A stretch of DNA of 64,000 nt from NCBI RefSeq assembly GCF_025061645.1, contig NZ_JANYMP010000001.1, positions 509,591 to 573,590 on the forward strand, written 5' to 3'. Made by a program: the position numbers and the translations under genes. Source of the stretch: Umezawaea endophytica (GTDB lineage Bacteria > Actinomycetota > Actinomycetes > Mycobacteriales > Pseudonocardiaceae). The first letter of the stretch is position 1, and each line of letters opens with the position of its first letter. The notes under the pieces are model-generated. The model did not search any database, was not told the DNA's origin, and saw only the letters and a program-made list of their open reading frames with translations. Positions 20,141-27,892 of this stretch are shown piece by piece.

Positions 20141-20237
20141 CGCCCCAGCATCTCCCGTGGGGAACGGGCCCGCGAATCAGGTGGAATCGGCCGTCTGCGC
20201 TTCCGACGCGACCACCCAGGTGGGAAGACCGGTTCGC

Positions 20238-20263
20238 GGTTCCCGCTGCTCCGTTCGGGGTAC
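20238..20263 (+). promoter_or_regulatory. Possible stress-sigma (SigB-like) promoter for the DUF6480 gene
   Basis: GGTT at 20238-20241, a 16-base spacer, then GGGTAC at 20258-20263, close to the actinomycete general-stress consensus GTTT-N14-16-GGGTAT/C. It is only nine bases from the ATG, so the transcript would be leaderless or nearly so. Weak evidence. Confidence 0.3.
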
Positions 20264-20272
20264 TCGGCCGCT

Positions 20273-20509
20273 ATGACCGCGAAGCCTCCGGACCCCGACC
20301 CGCAGCGCACCCCCGGCCTCGAACGGGGTGGTGGCGTCAGTCCCGGCGACACTCCCCCCGGCTCGGCCCAGACACCGGCGGGACCGAAGGATCCCCCCAT
20401 CCCGTCGCGGGCGATCGGACCGGTCGTCCTGGTCGTCATCTCCGTCATGACCCTGATGGTGGTGATTTTCGTGGTCGCCGAGGTCATGAATTGGTCGACG
20501 TTGTTCTGA
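20273..20509 (+). CDS. DUF6480-type small membrane protein
   Basis: 78 residues. The N-terminal half is Pro/Gly-rich with the family look (PDPDPQRTPGLERGGGVSPG, then DTPP). The C-terminal half is one clear transmembrane helix (IGPVVLVVISVMTLMVVIFV) followed by a short tail. Function is unknown; relatives occur throughout actinomycetes. Start ATG at 20273 has no Shine-Dalgarno, which fits the leaderless promoter just upstream. Divergent from the dehalogenase-like gene. Confidence 0.8.
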   Translation: MTAKPPDPDPQRTPGLERGGGVSPGDTPPGSAQTPAGPKDPPIPSRAIGPVVLVVISVMTLMVVIFVVAEVMNWSTLF

Positions 20510-20879
20510 TCAGGCGGAGCGAAGCGGGATTGACCCACTCGACCGAATCACCAGAGGGCCATCCGGGTCAATTCCGTCATCCTCCCACCAACTAGCGAAA
20601 AACTTTGAAAGTTCTTCATCACCGCAGGTAGCAGGCTTGCAGCAGACCATTCCCGGCGACTTGTACCCACCTTCCACGGTGCACAAACCCGTAACGTGGG
20701 CCCGCGTTCATTCCGATACTCCGGTCGTGATGAACAACGTCCGAGAAAATGCCGCGACCACCTTCCCGACCATCGCCGCCGCCCATTCCGCCGTGCAGGA
20801 CCGCGCGACCGGGCGCGGTTCCCGTCAGAGGTGACGAAAGGATCGACCCCGCGGAACGACCCGGAGGAGGACCGCCGTG
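20510..20879. other. Gene-free stretch upstream of the STAS gene
   Basis: About 370 bases without a convincing gene. Two symmetric elements are present: AACTTT-G-AAAGTT at 20601-20613 and ACCGCGC-N6-GCGCGGT at 20800-20819, the latter just ahead of the STAS ribosome site. No promoter matches a consensus I can name. Confidence 0.4.
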
Positions 20880-21221
20880 ATGGCGCAATCGGAGGATGGC
20901 TTCTTCGTGGAAGTGGTTCGCCTGCCCGAAGCCCTGCTCGTCACCGCGTCCGGTGAACTGGACGCGGACACCGCACCCGAGTTGACCAGGGTCCTGGACG
21001 GCGTGGACGCCGGTGTCGTGGTGCTCGACCTGCGGGCCGTGCCGTTCTGCGACTCGGTGGGCCTCGCCTCCATCGTGACCCTGGTGGGGCGGGGCGCGGA
21101 CGTCCGCGTGATCGGCTCGCGCCAGGTGGTCCGGCTGATGGCGCTGACCGGGATGGAGCACCACGTGGTGTTCGCCGCGTCGGTGGCCGAAGCCGTGTCC
21201 CCGCACGTCCACGAGGGCTGA
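20880..21221 (+). CDS. STAS-domain anti-sigma factor antagonist
   Basis: 113 residues, a single STAS domain: LLVTASGELDADTAPELTRV, VVLDLRAVPFCDSVGLASIV (the Ser in CDSVGL is the expected phosphorylation site), then VIGSRQVVRLMALTGM. These proteins bind anti-sigma kinases and release an alternative sigma factor when unphosphorylated. No kinase or sigma gene is adjacent. GGAGGAGG precedes; either GTG 20877 or ATG 20880 could start, and ATG is chosen for its better spacing. It converges on the JmjC gene with only 6 bp between stops. Confidence 0.88.
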   Translation: MAQSEDGFFVEVVRLPEALLVTASGELDADTAPELTRVLDGVDAGVVVLDLRAVPFCDSVGLASIVTLVGRGADVRVIGSRQVVRLMALTGMEHHVVFAASVAEAVSPHVHEG

Positions 21222-21227
21222 CCACGC

Positions 21228-22475
21228 TCAGGCGGGCACCAGCACACCTTCCTTGAGCAGCCTGCGCGCCAGCACGCGCTGGTCCTCGGCAGGCAGGCCC
21301 GGCAGGTCGCCGATCCGCACGACGCCGCCCTCCGCCAGCAGGTCGAGGGCGGCGGCGGTGCGGGCGGGCAGGGTCATCCGGTCGTGCGGCAGGTCGAGCA
21401 CCACCCGGTCGCCCTCGGTGCTCAGCCGGAACCGCAGACCCGGCCGCCACCGCACCGCGTCCTCCTCGGCGGCCTCGCGCGCCGCCGTGGCCTGCGCGAG
21501 CGGCGCCAGCGGTCGCGGCAGGTTGCCGGACCACACGCGGCGGCGCACCCGGTCGGCCACGTCGCTCGGGTCGGCGTCGGCCAGCGCGCTCCCCAGCAGC
21601 TTCACGACGTCGGCGACGTGCGGGGCCAGGCGCTCCGGGTCGGCGACGTCGAGGCCGAGCGGCAGCGACGCACGCAGGTCGACGTCCCGCCCCACCAGGG
21701 CGAGCAGCGCCTCCACGAGGGCGTACCGCGTCACGACGTGCACGCCGACTGTCAGGTGCGCGCTGATCCCGCCTTCGGCGACCGCCGAGTGCAGGTACCC
21801 GCGCGGCAGGTAGAGGGCGTCACCCGGCGCGAGCACCTCGTCGATCAGGGGCGCCTGGTTCGCGCGCTCGGCGACGGCGTCCGCGTGGTCCGCCCACGGC
21901 TGGTCGCGCAGCGGGTCCTGGTGGACCGGCTCGTGCACGCGCCACCGCTTGCGCCCGGCAACCTGGAGCACGAACACGTCGTGCACGTCGTAGTGCGCCG
22001 AGAACCCCTGGGACTGCGGCGGCGTGAGGTAGGCGTTCACCTGCACGGGGTGGCCGAGGTCCGCGCCGAGGTCGGTGGCGAAGTCGATCAGCGGCGGCCA
22101 CAGCCGGTGCAGCCCCTGGAGCACGAGCGTGCTGCCCTCGGCGAACAGCGCGGCCACGCGGTCGTCCGCGACCTGGTCGGAGATCTCCGCGCCCACCCCG
22201 CCACCACGGGTGAACTGCGACGACCCGAGCACGGACCCGTCGCGGGCCACCCGCAGGAACGGGGTGCGCAGCCCGCGCCGGGACAGCAGTTCATCGGCCT
22301 GGGCGAGGTCGAACAGGTCCCCGAACGGCCCCGGCAGGTCCGCGGCGGCCGTGAGCAGCGGCCGTCGGCCCCAGTGCTCGGCGGCGAACAGGTCGGGGTC
22401 GACGCCCACGCACCGGCGCAGCGCCCCCCGGTCCGAAGACCGGGAGGCGCCGCGCTCGGATGGATCGGCGGTCAT
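21228..22475 (-). CDS. JmjC / cupin-4 Fe(II)-2-oxoglutarate oxygenase
   Basis: 415 residues, like ribosomal oxygenases (YcfD, NO66/MINA). Facial triad visible: H161-Y-D163 in GFSAHYDVHDVFVLQ and H229 in LYLPRGYLHSAVAEGG. RKRW after the first strand and SAHLTVGV after the distal His also fit. The last ~150 residues are helical with a winged-helix-like end (LARRLLKEGVLV), as in that family. Known members hydroxylate protein side chains (Arg, His, Asn). Here the ATG overlaps the stop of the repeat-peptide gene (TGATG at 22473-22477), so the enzyme is translated by coupling to that peptide. Inference: the peptide is its substrate. A housekeeping ribosomal oxygenase is the alternative. Confidence 0.9.
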   Translation of the reverse strand: MTADPSERGASRSSDRGALRRCVGVDPDLFAAEHWGRRPLLTAAADLPGPFGDLFDLAQADELLSRRGLRTPFLRVARDGSVLGSSQFTRGGGVGAEISDQVADDRVAALFAEGSTLVLQGLHRLWPPLIDFATDLGADLGHPVQVNAYLTPPQSQGFSAHYDVHDVFVLQVAGRKRWRVHEPVHQDPLRDQPWADHADAVAERANQAPLIDEVLAPGDALYLPRGYLHSAVAEGGISAHLTVGVHVVTRYALVEALLALVGRDVDLRASLPLGLDVADPERLAPHVADVVKLLGSALADADPSDVADRVRRRVWSGNLPRPLAPLAQATAAREAAEEDAVRWRPGLRFRLSTEGDRVVLDLPHDRMTLPARTAAALDLLAEGGVVRIGDLPGLPAEDQRVLARRLLKEGVLVPA

Positions 22476-22753
22476 CAGACCCGACCGCTGCCGGCACCGC
22501 CGTCTGCGCCGCCGTCGTGCTCGTTCGGCACGGCGTCGGCGCCACCGTCGGCAGGCCCCTCCGGACCCGCACCGCCGTCGGCCCCGCCGTCCTGCTCGTC
22601 GGGCACCGCGCCCGCGCCGCCATCAGCCGGACCCTCCGGACCCGCACCGCCGTCCGCGCCGCCGTCGTGCTCGTTCGGCACGGCGCCCGCGCCGCCGTCG
22701 GCGGGCCCCTCGGGACCGCCCGTGCCGCTGGTGATGTCGTCGTCGAGGCCCAT
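22475..22753 (-). CDS. 92-residue repeat peptide, candidate precursor for the JmjC oxygenase
   Basis: 12-residue leader MGLDDDITSGTG, then three 25-residue repeats (13-37, 38-62, 63-87), each beginning GPEGPADGGA, with a variable centre (GAVPNEH, GAVPDEQ, DAVPNEH) and ending DGGADGGA, then GSGRV. No Cys, no signal peptide, very acidic and Gly/Ala-rich, so disordered. ATG at 22753 follows AGGAGA with good spacing; the stop overlaps the oxygenase start. It is divergent from the AfsR-like regulator (212-bp gap). Family not recognised with certainty. Repeat number, coupling to a protein-hydroxylase-type enzyme and small size suggest a ribosomally made, modified peptide, with three copies of the core. 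Confidence 0.75.
   Translation of the reverse strand: MGLDDDITSGTGGPEGPADGGAGAVPNEHDGGADGGAGPEGPADGGAGAVPDEQDGGADGGAGPEGPADGGADAVPNEHDGGADGGAGSGRV
22493..22717 (-). repeat. Three in-frame 75-bp tandem repeats inside the peptide gene
   Basis: Units at 22643-22717, 22568-22642 and 22493-22567. The 75-bp length keeps the frame. Copies differ by substitutions at the variable centre and at some third codon positions, so they are diverged and are not an assembly artefact. Confidence 0.9.
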
Positions 22754-22965
22754 GACTGTCTCCTGTGGATAGAAGGTGACCCCGGATGCCCGTTCTCACC
22801 GGAGCCAAACCGCACACCGTCCACGACTTCCGGCGGCACGACCGACCGTCCACTCCGGACGGGTGATCCTCCGGGCCCGCGCGCCGGACGTGCGAACGGC
22901 GCGGCTCACCTCCACGCCCGCCGGTTCCGGCTGATCGCGGCGGGATGGGTCGATACCCTGGGCCT

Positions 22966-25900
22966 GTGGCCCTCGATCTCCTCCTGCTGGCACGGGTGTC
23001 CTTCCGCGGCCGGGAGATCGCCGGGCCGCGGTTGCGGGGGCTCGTCGCGCTGCTCGCGGGCGACCTGCGCGCGGGCTGCGGCACCGGGCGGCTGGTCGAC
23101 GGCCTGTGGCCGGACGAGCGGCCGGAGAACCCCGCCAAGGCCCTCCAGATCCTCGTGTCGCGGGCCCGGTCGCTGCTCGGCGCCGACGTCGTCGTGCGGA
23201 CGCCGACCGGGTACCGGCTGGCGCTCACCGACGACCAGGTCGACAGCTCCGCGGTGCTGGTCGCGGCCGAGCTGAGCGCCCGGTGCTCGCGGGCGGGCGA
23301 CCACACCGCCGCGCTCGCGCACGCCGAGTCCGCACTGGCGCTGTGGAACGGTGCCGGGCCCGACGACGCCGACGACCCGCTCACCGCGCTGCGGTCCGAG
23401 CGGCGCGGCACCCACCGAGCGCTCGTGCGGGCCCGAGCGCTCGCACTCGCCCGGCTCGACCGGCGGGCCGAGGCCGTCGAAGGACTGGCCGACCTGGCCA
23501 CGGCGCTGCCGCGCGACGAGGAGGTGCTGGTCGAACTGCTGCGGTGCGAGGCGGCGACGGTCGGCCCGGCCACGGCGCTGGCCCGCTTCGACGAGTACCG
23601 GCGGGCGCTGCGCGACGATCTGGGCGCCGATCCCGGTCCGGAGCTGCGGGCTGAGCACGAGCGGCTGCTCCGCGGCGCCGTGCCCGTGGTCCGGCACGGG
23701 GTGGTGCACGACCCCAACCCGCTGCTCGGCCGGGACGCCGACGTCGTCGCCGTGGAGGCGTTGCTGCGCACCTCACGGGTGACGTCGATCGTCGGGCCGG
23801 GCGGTCTGGGCAAGACCCGGCTCGCCAACGTCGTCGCCCGCCGCGCCGGGGCGCCGGTGGTCATCGTCGTGCCGCTCGCGGGCATCGTCGCGAACGACGA
23901 CGTGGCCCGCGAGGTGGCGGGGGTCCTCGGCGTGGGCGAGCACCGGCCGCCCGGCGCGGCCGGTCCCGTCACGGGCACCGGGGCCGCCGCCGTCGCGGCC
24001 GAACTCGCCGCCGGCCCGGCCCTGCTGGTGCTGGACAACTGCGAGCACGTGGTGGACGGCGTGGCCGACCTGGTCCGCGCGCTGGTGTCGCTGACCGCCG
24101 AGCTGAGGGTCCTGACCACCGGCCGGACGCCGCTGGGGCTGTCGTCGGAGTCGGTCCACCACCTGCCCGAGCTGAGCCTGCCGACGAGCGTCGAGCTGTT
24201 CGGGCAGCGGGCACGGGCGGCGCGGCCGGACGTCGACCTGCCCGCAGCGGCCGTGGAGGAGGTGTGCCGCCACCTCGACGGGCTGCCGCTCGCGGTGGAG
24301 CTGGCCGCCGCGCGGGTGCGGACGATGTCCGTGCCGGAGCTGGCCCGGCGGCTCGACGACCGGTTCGGCCTGCTGCGCGGCGGCGCCAGGGACGCGCCGA
24401 CGCGCCACCACGCGCTGCACGCGGTCGTCGACTGGAGCTGGAACCTCCTGGAGCCCGCCGGGCGGGCGGCGATGCGCGCGCTGTCGGTGTTCACCGACGG
24501 CTTCACCGCCGACGCCGCCCGCGTGCTGCTCGCCGCGCCGCCCCCGGCGGACGTGCTCGCGGTACTGGAGCACCTGGTCGACCACTCGCTGCTCAAGGTG
24601 TCCGACACCCCGTCCGGGACCCGGTTGCGGATGCTCGAGACCGTCCGGGAGTTCAGCGCCGAGCGCCTGGCGGCGGCGGGCGGGGTCGACGACGTGACGA
24701 CCGCGTTCCTGGGGTGGGCGCGGGCGTTCGGCACGACCCACCACGCGCCCCTGCTCGGGTCCGACCCTTACACCGCGGTCACCGCGGTCCAGGCGGAGCA
24801 GGAGAACCTGCTGCAAGCGCTCCGGGCGGCCCTCGACCGCGACGACCGCCCGACCGTCGCGGCGGTGGTCGCCGTCCTCGGCGGCCTGTGGACACTGCGG
24901 TCCGACCACGCCCGGCTCACGACGCTGTTCCGACGGACGGTGTCGGCGCTGTCCCGCTTCCGCCCCGCGCCCGCTCACGTCGAGGTGACCAGGGCGGCGC
25001 TGACCACAGCCGTGGCGTACGCGTTCGGCTCCGACGGCCCGCGGCCCGTCCGGGCGCTCGTGGCGCTGCGGAGGCTCGGCCCGGCCCGCCCGGACACGGT
25101 GGTGCGGGCGTTCGCGCTGGTGTTCGGCGCACTGGGTGATCCTGTTGAGCTGCAACGGTTGTGCGCGAGCGTCGAACCGCTGACGGCGGGCGCCGCGAAC
25201 GCGGTCGCGAGCTACCGCCACGAGATCGCGGGCGACGTCGACGCGGCGCTGACGGCGGCCGAGCGGGCGCTCGCCGTGTTCACCGACCTGGACCTGCCGT
25301 GGCCGCGGTCGGTCGCCCACGGCCGGATCGCCGAACTGCACCTGCGGCTGGGACGGGGTGCGGAGGCCCGCGAGCACCTCCTCGCGGCGCTGCCGGTGCT
25401 CCAGCGGCTCGGGTCCACCACCGACGCGGTCGGCGTCCGGTCGTGGCTCGTGCTGGCGGCCCTGCACACCGGGGACACCGACGAGGCCGAGCGGTGGCTG
25501 GAAGGGCTCACCCGGATCGCGCTCGACGGCGACCTCGACCAGGACGACACCCGGACGGTCGGCTACGACCTCGGCATCCGGGGCGAGGTGCTGTTCGCCC
25601 GCGGTGAGGTCGAGGCGGGGCTGCGGTCGTGGCACCGCGTCGTCGACCTGCTCCGCGACGCCGAGGGCCCGGACCCGTGGGTGGTGGAGGCGCGGTCGGT
25701 GGCCGTCGTCGCGCACGCCAGGCACGACCGGGTCGACCTCGTCCCCGACGCCGTCGACGTGCTGCGCGAGAACCTGGCGCTCCTGGTCGCGCACCCGCCG
25801 CCGCACGGGGCCGGGCAGGCGCTGTGCGGCACCGCGCTGCTCGCCGTGGCCGAGGCGGACCTGGCGACGGGCGACCCGGCCCTCCGCCGGTCGGCGGCCC

Positions 25901-26106
25901 GGATGATCGCGCTGGCCGAGCGGTTCCGGTTCCTGCGCGGCTTCCAGCCGACGATGTCGGCCGAGTCGGCCCGCGCGGACGCCGTGCGGGCCGACCGGAC
26001 GGCGTACGACGAGGCCGTGTCGTCCTACGCCGGTCTGGACGGGGCCGGGCTCCGCGCGGCGGCACTGGAGCTGCTGCGCGGAGCCCGACCATCCACTGAG
26101 GACTGA
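22966..26106 (+). CDS. AfsR/SARP-like regulator: winged helix, BTAD, NB-ARC ATPase and TPR region
   Basis: 1,046 residues. Residues ~1-90 are an OmpR-like DNA-binding domain (LVDGLWPDERPENPAKALQI ... RTPTGYRLAL). A BTAD helical domain (~95-225, ending FDEYRRALRDDLGADPGPEL) follows, then an NB-ARC ATPase with P-loop GPGGLGKTR and ALLVLDNCEHVVDG, RTPLGL and DGLPLAVELAAAR motifs, then ~500 residues of TPR-like helices. GTG at 22966 is preferred: TACCCT a few bases upstream looks like a -10 box of a leaderless transcript; the alternative ATG at 22945 has no better ribosome site. Divergent from the repeat peptide/oxygenase pair, which it may control. Its stop abuts the convergent exporter gene with no gap. 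Confidence 0.88.
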   Translation: MALDLLLLARVSFRGREIAGPRLRGLVALLAGDLRAGCGTGRLVDGLWPDERPENPAKALQILVSRARSLLGADVVVRTPTGYRLALTDDQVDSSAVLVAAELSARCSRAGDHTAALAHAESALALWNGAGPDDADDPLTALRSERRGTHRALVRARALALARLDRRAEAVEGLADLATALPRDEEVLVELLRCEAATVGPATALARFDEYRRALRDDLGADPGPELRAEHERLLRGAVPVVRHGVVHDPNPLLGRDADVVAVEALLRTSRVTSIVGPGGLGKTRLANVVARRAGAPVVIVVPLAGIVANDDVAREVAGVLGVGEHRPPGAAGPVTGTGAAAVAAELAAGPALLVLDNCEHVVDGVADLVRALVSLTAELRVLTTGRTPLGLSSESVHHLPELSLPTSVELFGQRARAARPDVDLPAAAVEEVCRHLDGLPLAVELAAARVRTMSVPELARRLDDRFGLLRGGARDAPTRHHALHAVVDWSWNLLEPAGRAAMRALSVFTDGFTADAARVLLAAPPPADVLAVLEHLVDHSLLKVSDTPSGTRLRMLETVREFSAERLAAAGGVDDVTTAFLGWARAFGTTHHAPLLGSDPYTAVTAVQAEQENLLQALRAALDRDDRPTVAAVVAVLGGLWTLRSDHARLTTLFRRTVSALSRFRPAPAHVEVTRAALTTAVAYAFGSDGPRPVRALVALRRLGPARPDTVVRAFALVFGALGDPVELQRLCASVEPLTAGAANAVASYRHEIAGDVDAALTAAERALAVFTDLDLPWPRSVAHGRIAELHLRLGRGAEAREHLLAALPVLQRLGSTTDAVGVRSWLVLAALHTGDTDEAERWLEGLTRIALDGDLDQDDTRTVGYDLGIRGEVLFARGEVEAGLRSWHRVVDLLRDAEGPDPWVVEARSVAVVAHARHDRVDLVPDAVDVLRENLALLVAHPPPHGAGQALCGTALLAVAEADLATGDPALRRSAARMIALAERFRFLRGFQPTMSAESARADAVRADRTAYDEAVSSYAGLDGAGLRAAALELLRGARPSTED

Positions 26107-26892
26107 TCAGCGGGTGCGATCCCTGTTGTAGAGCCACTTCGCCCACCCGTACCCGACGAGCGCGATCACCACGCACCAGCCGACCGCGACCACGGCGGTC
26201 GCGGTGCCGACCGGCGTGCCGAGCAGCAGTCCGCGCAGCGCCTCCATGATCGGGGTGAACGGCTGGTGCTCGGCGAACCACCGCAGCCCGGCGGGCATCG
26301 AGTCGGCGGGCACGAACCCGCTGCCGAAGAGCGGGAGCAGCGTCAGCGGTGTGGCCAGGTTGCTGGCCCCCGCGACGGTCCTCGCCGCCAGGCCCATCCC
26401 GACGGCCAGCCACACGAGCGCGACCGTCGTGGCGGTGAGCAGCCCGACGGCCGCCAGCCACCCCACCGCCGTCGCGCCGGGCCGGAAGCCGATGAGCACG
26501 GCCACGCCCAGCACGACGGCGAGGCTGGCCAGGACGTGCAGCAGGCTGCCCAGCACGTGCCCGGTCAGGACGGACACCCGTGCGATGGCCATGGTCCGGA
26601 ACCGCGCGATGATGCCCTCGGTCATGTCCAGCGCCACCGCGATGGCGGTGCCCTGGACGGCTCCCGCGATGGTGATCAGCAGGATGCCGGGCGTGACGTA
26701 GGCGACGTAGGCGGCGCGTCCGCCGGTCCCTCCCCCGAGGCCGTCGCCGAGCGTGCCGCCGAGCACGAAGACGAACAGCAGCAGGAAGACGATCGGCACG
26801 GCGAGCAGCATCAGCAGCATGGACAGCGAGCGCGACATGTGCCGGAGTTGGCGGCGCAGCATGGTGGCCGAGTCGCGGACGGCGAGGATCAC
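26107..26892 (-). CDS. ABC-2 type exporter permease (DrrB-like)
   Basis: 261 residues with about six hydrophobic segments, e.g. LLMLLAVPIVFLLLFVFVLG and VTPGILLITIAGAVQGTAIA. The ABC-2 signature is visible around residues 90-115 (DMTEGIIARFRTMAIARVSV). The GTG start overlaps the ATPase stop by four bases (26889-26892), so the two subunits are co-translated. Members export lipids, polyketides or peptides. Its stop codon touches that of the AfsR-like regulator (TGA 26104-26106, TCA 26107-26109). Confidence 0.92.
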   Translation of the reverse strand: MILAVRDSATMLRRQLRHMSRSLSMLLMLLAVPIVFLLLFVFVLGGTLGDGLGGGTGGRAAYVAYVTPGILLITIAGAVQGTAIAVALDMTEGIIARFRTMAIARVSVLTGHVLGSLLHVLASLAVVLGVAVLIGFRPGATAVGWLAAVGLLTATTVALVWLAVGMGLAARTVAGASNLATPLTLLPLFGSGFVPADSMPAGLRWFAEHQPFTPIMEALRGLLLGTPVGTATAVVAVGWCVVIALVGYGWAKWLYNRDRTR

Positions 26893-27842
26893 CGGGAGGT
26901 CACCTCCTCGGCAGCGGTCACGGCGAAGAACACGTCGTCGAGGTCGGGGGTGTGGACCGCCAGCCCGTCCACCTCGATCGCAGCGGCGTCGAGGCGGTCG
27001 AGGAGTGCCTTGAGCGCGCGGACACCGCCGTCGCCGGGCACCCGCAGGACCAGCGACTCGTCGGCCGGATCGGGCGAGACGCCCAGGAGCACGGCCGCCT
27101 CGGTCAGCGCGGGCACGTCGGCGAACCGCAGCTCGACGTGCCCGCCCGGCACCAGCCGCTTCAGCTCGGCCGGGGTCCCCTCGGCCACGATCCCGCCGCG
27201 GTCGAGCAGGGCGATCCGGTCGGAGAGCTGGTCGGCCTCCTCCAGGTACTGCGTGGTGAGGAAGACCGTCACGCCGTCCGCGACCAGGTCCCGGACGATC
27301 TGCCACATGTCCCGCCTGCTGCGCGGGTCCAGCCCCGTGGTCGGCTCGTCGAGGAAGACCACCCGCGGGTCCCCCATGAGCCCCATGGCGAGGTCGAGCC
27401 GTCGCCGCATGCCGCCGGAGTAGACCGCCCCGGCCTTGCGCGCCGCCTCCCCGAGCCCGAACCGCTCCAGCAGCACCGCGGCCCGCCGCCGCCCCTCGGC
27501 CCGGCAGAGGTGGTTCAGGTCTCCCATGAGCAGCAGGTTCTCCTCACCGGTGAGGAAGTCGTCGACCGCCGAGAACTGCCCGGTGACGCCGATCGCCGCC
27601 CGCACGCGGTCGGGGTCGCGCAGCACGTCGTGACCGCCGACGCGGGCCTCGCCCGAGTCGGCGCGGATGAGCGTCGACAGGATCTGCACGACGGTCGTCT
27701 TGCCCGCCCCGTTGGGGCCCAGCAAGGAGAAGACGGTGCCCTCGGGCACGTGGAGGTCGATGCCGTCCAGCACCACTTGGGCGCCGTACGACCTGCGGAG
27801 ACCGGTCACCGCGATGGCGGGCCCGGTCGAGGTGTTCGTCAT
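26889..27842 (-). CDS. ABC exporter ATPase (DrrA-like)
   Basis: 317 residues. Walker A GPNGAGKTT, Q-loop GVTGQFSAVD, signature YSGGMRRRLDLAMGL, Walker B VVFLDEPTTGLD and a switch region (TTQYLEEADQLSDRI) as in DrrA, where Gln replaces the usual His before YLEEA. The C-terminal ~90 residues are the DrrA-type regulatory domain. ATG 27842 is chosen over GTG 27872; neither has a strong Shine-Dalgarno, but 27842 matches the usual family N-terminus. With the permease it makes an efflux pump, possibly for the peptide encoded ~5 kb away or for self-resistance. Confidence 0.92.
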   Translation of the reverse strand: MTNTSTGPAIAVTGLRRSYGAQVVLDGIDLHVPEGTVFSLLGPNGAGKTTVVQILSTLIRADSGEARVGGHDVLRDPDRVRAAIGVTGQFSAVDDFLTGEENLLLMGDLNHLCRAEGRRRAAVLLERFGLGEAARKAGAVYSGGMRRRLDLAMGLMGDPRVVFLDEPTTGLDPRSRRDMWQIVRDLVADGVTVFLTTQYLEEADQLSDRIALLDRGGIVAEGTPAELKRLVPGGHVELRFADVPALTEAAVLLGVSPDPADESLVLRVPGDGGVRALKALLDRLDAAAIEVDGLAVHTPDLDDVFFAVTAAEEVTSR

Positions 27843-27851
27843 GCCCCGAAC

Positions 27852-27892
27852 GAAACCGCGGGCACGGATCACGGCGGTTTCACCGCGGTTTC
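27852..27892. promoter_or_regulatory. Operator-like repeats upstream of the exporter genes
   Basis: GAAACCGC at 27852-27859, its complement GCGGTTTC at 27874-27881 and a second copy of GCGGTTTC at 27885-27892, eleven bases after the first. The arrangement suggests a dimeric repressor site ahead of the DrrA-like gene. No regulator of obvious fit is adjacent. Confidence 0.4.

Noticed and set aside
22493-22717. The three 75-bp repeats as a CRISPR-like array.
   Set aside because: The units are contiguous with no spacers, in frame inside a coding gene, and there are no cas genes.
23773-25806. A 677-codon minus-strand frame.
   Set aside because: Antisense to the AfsR-like regulator, whose domains are intact across the region.
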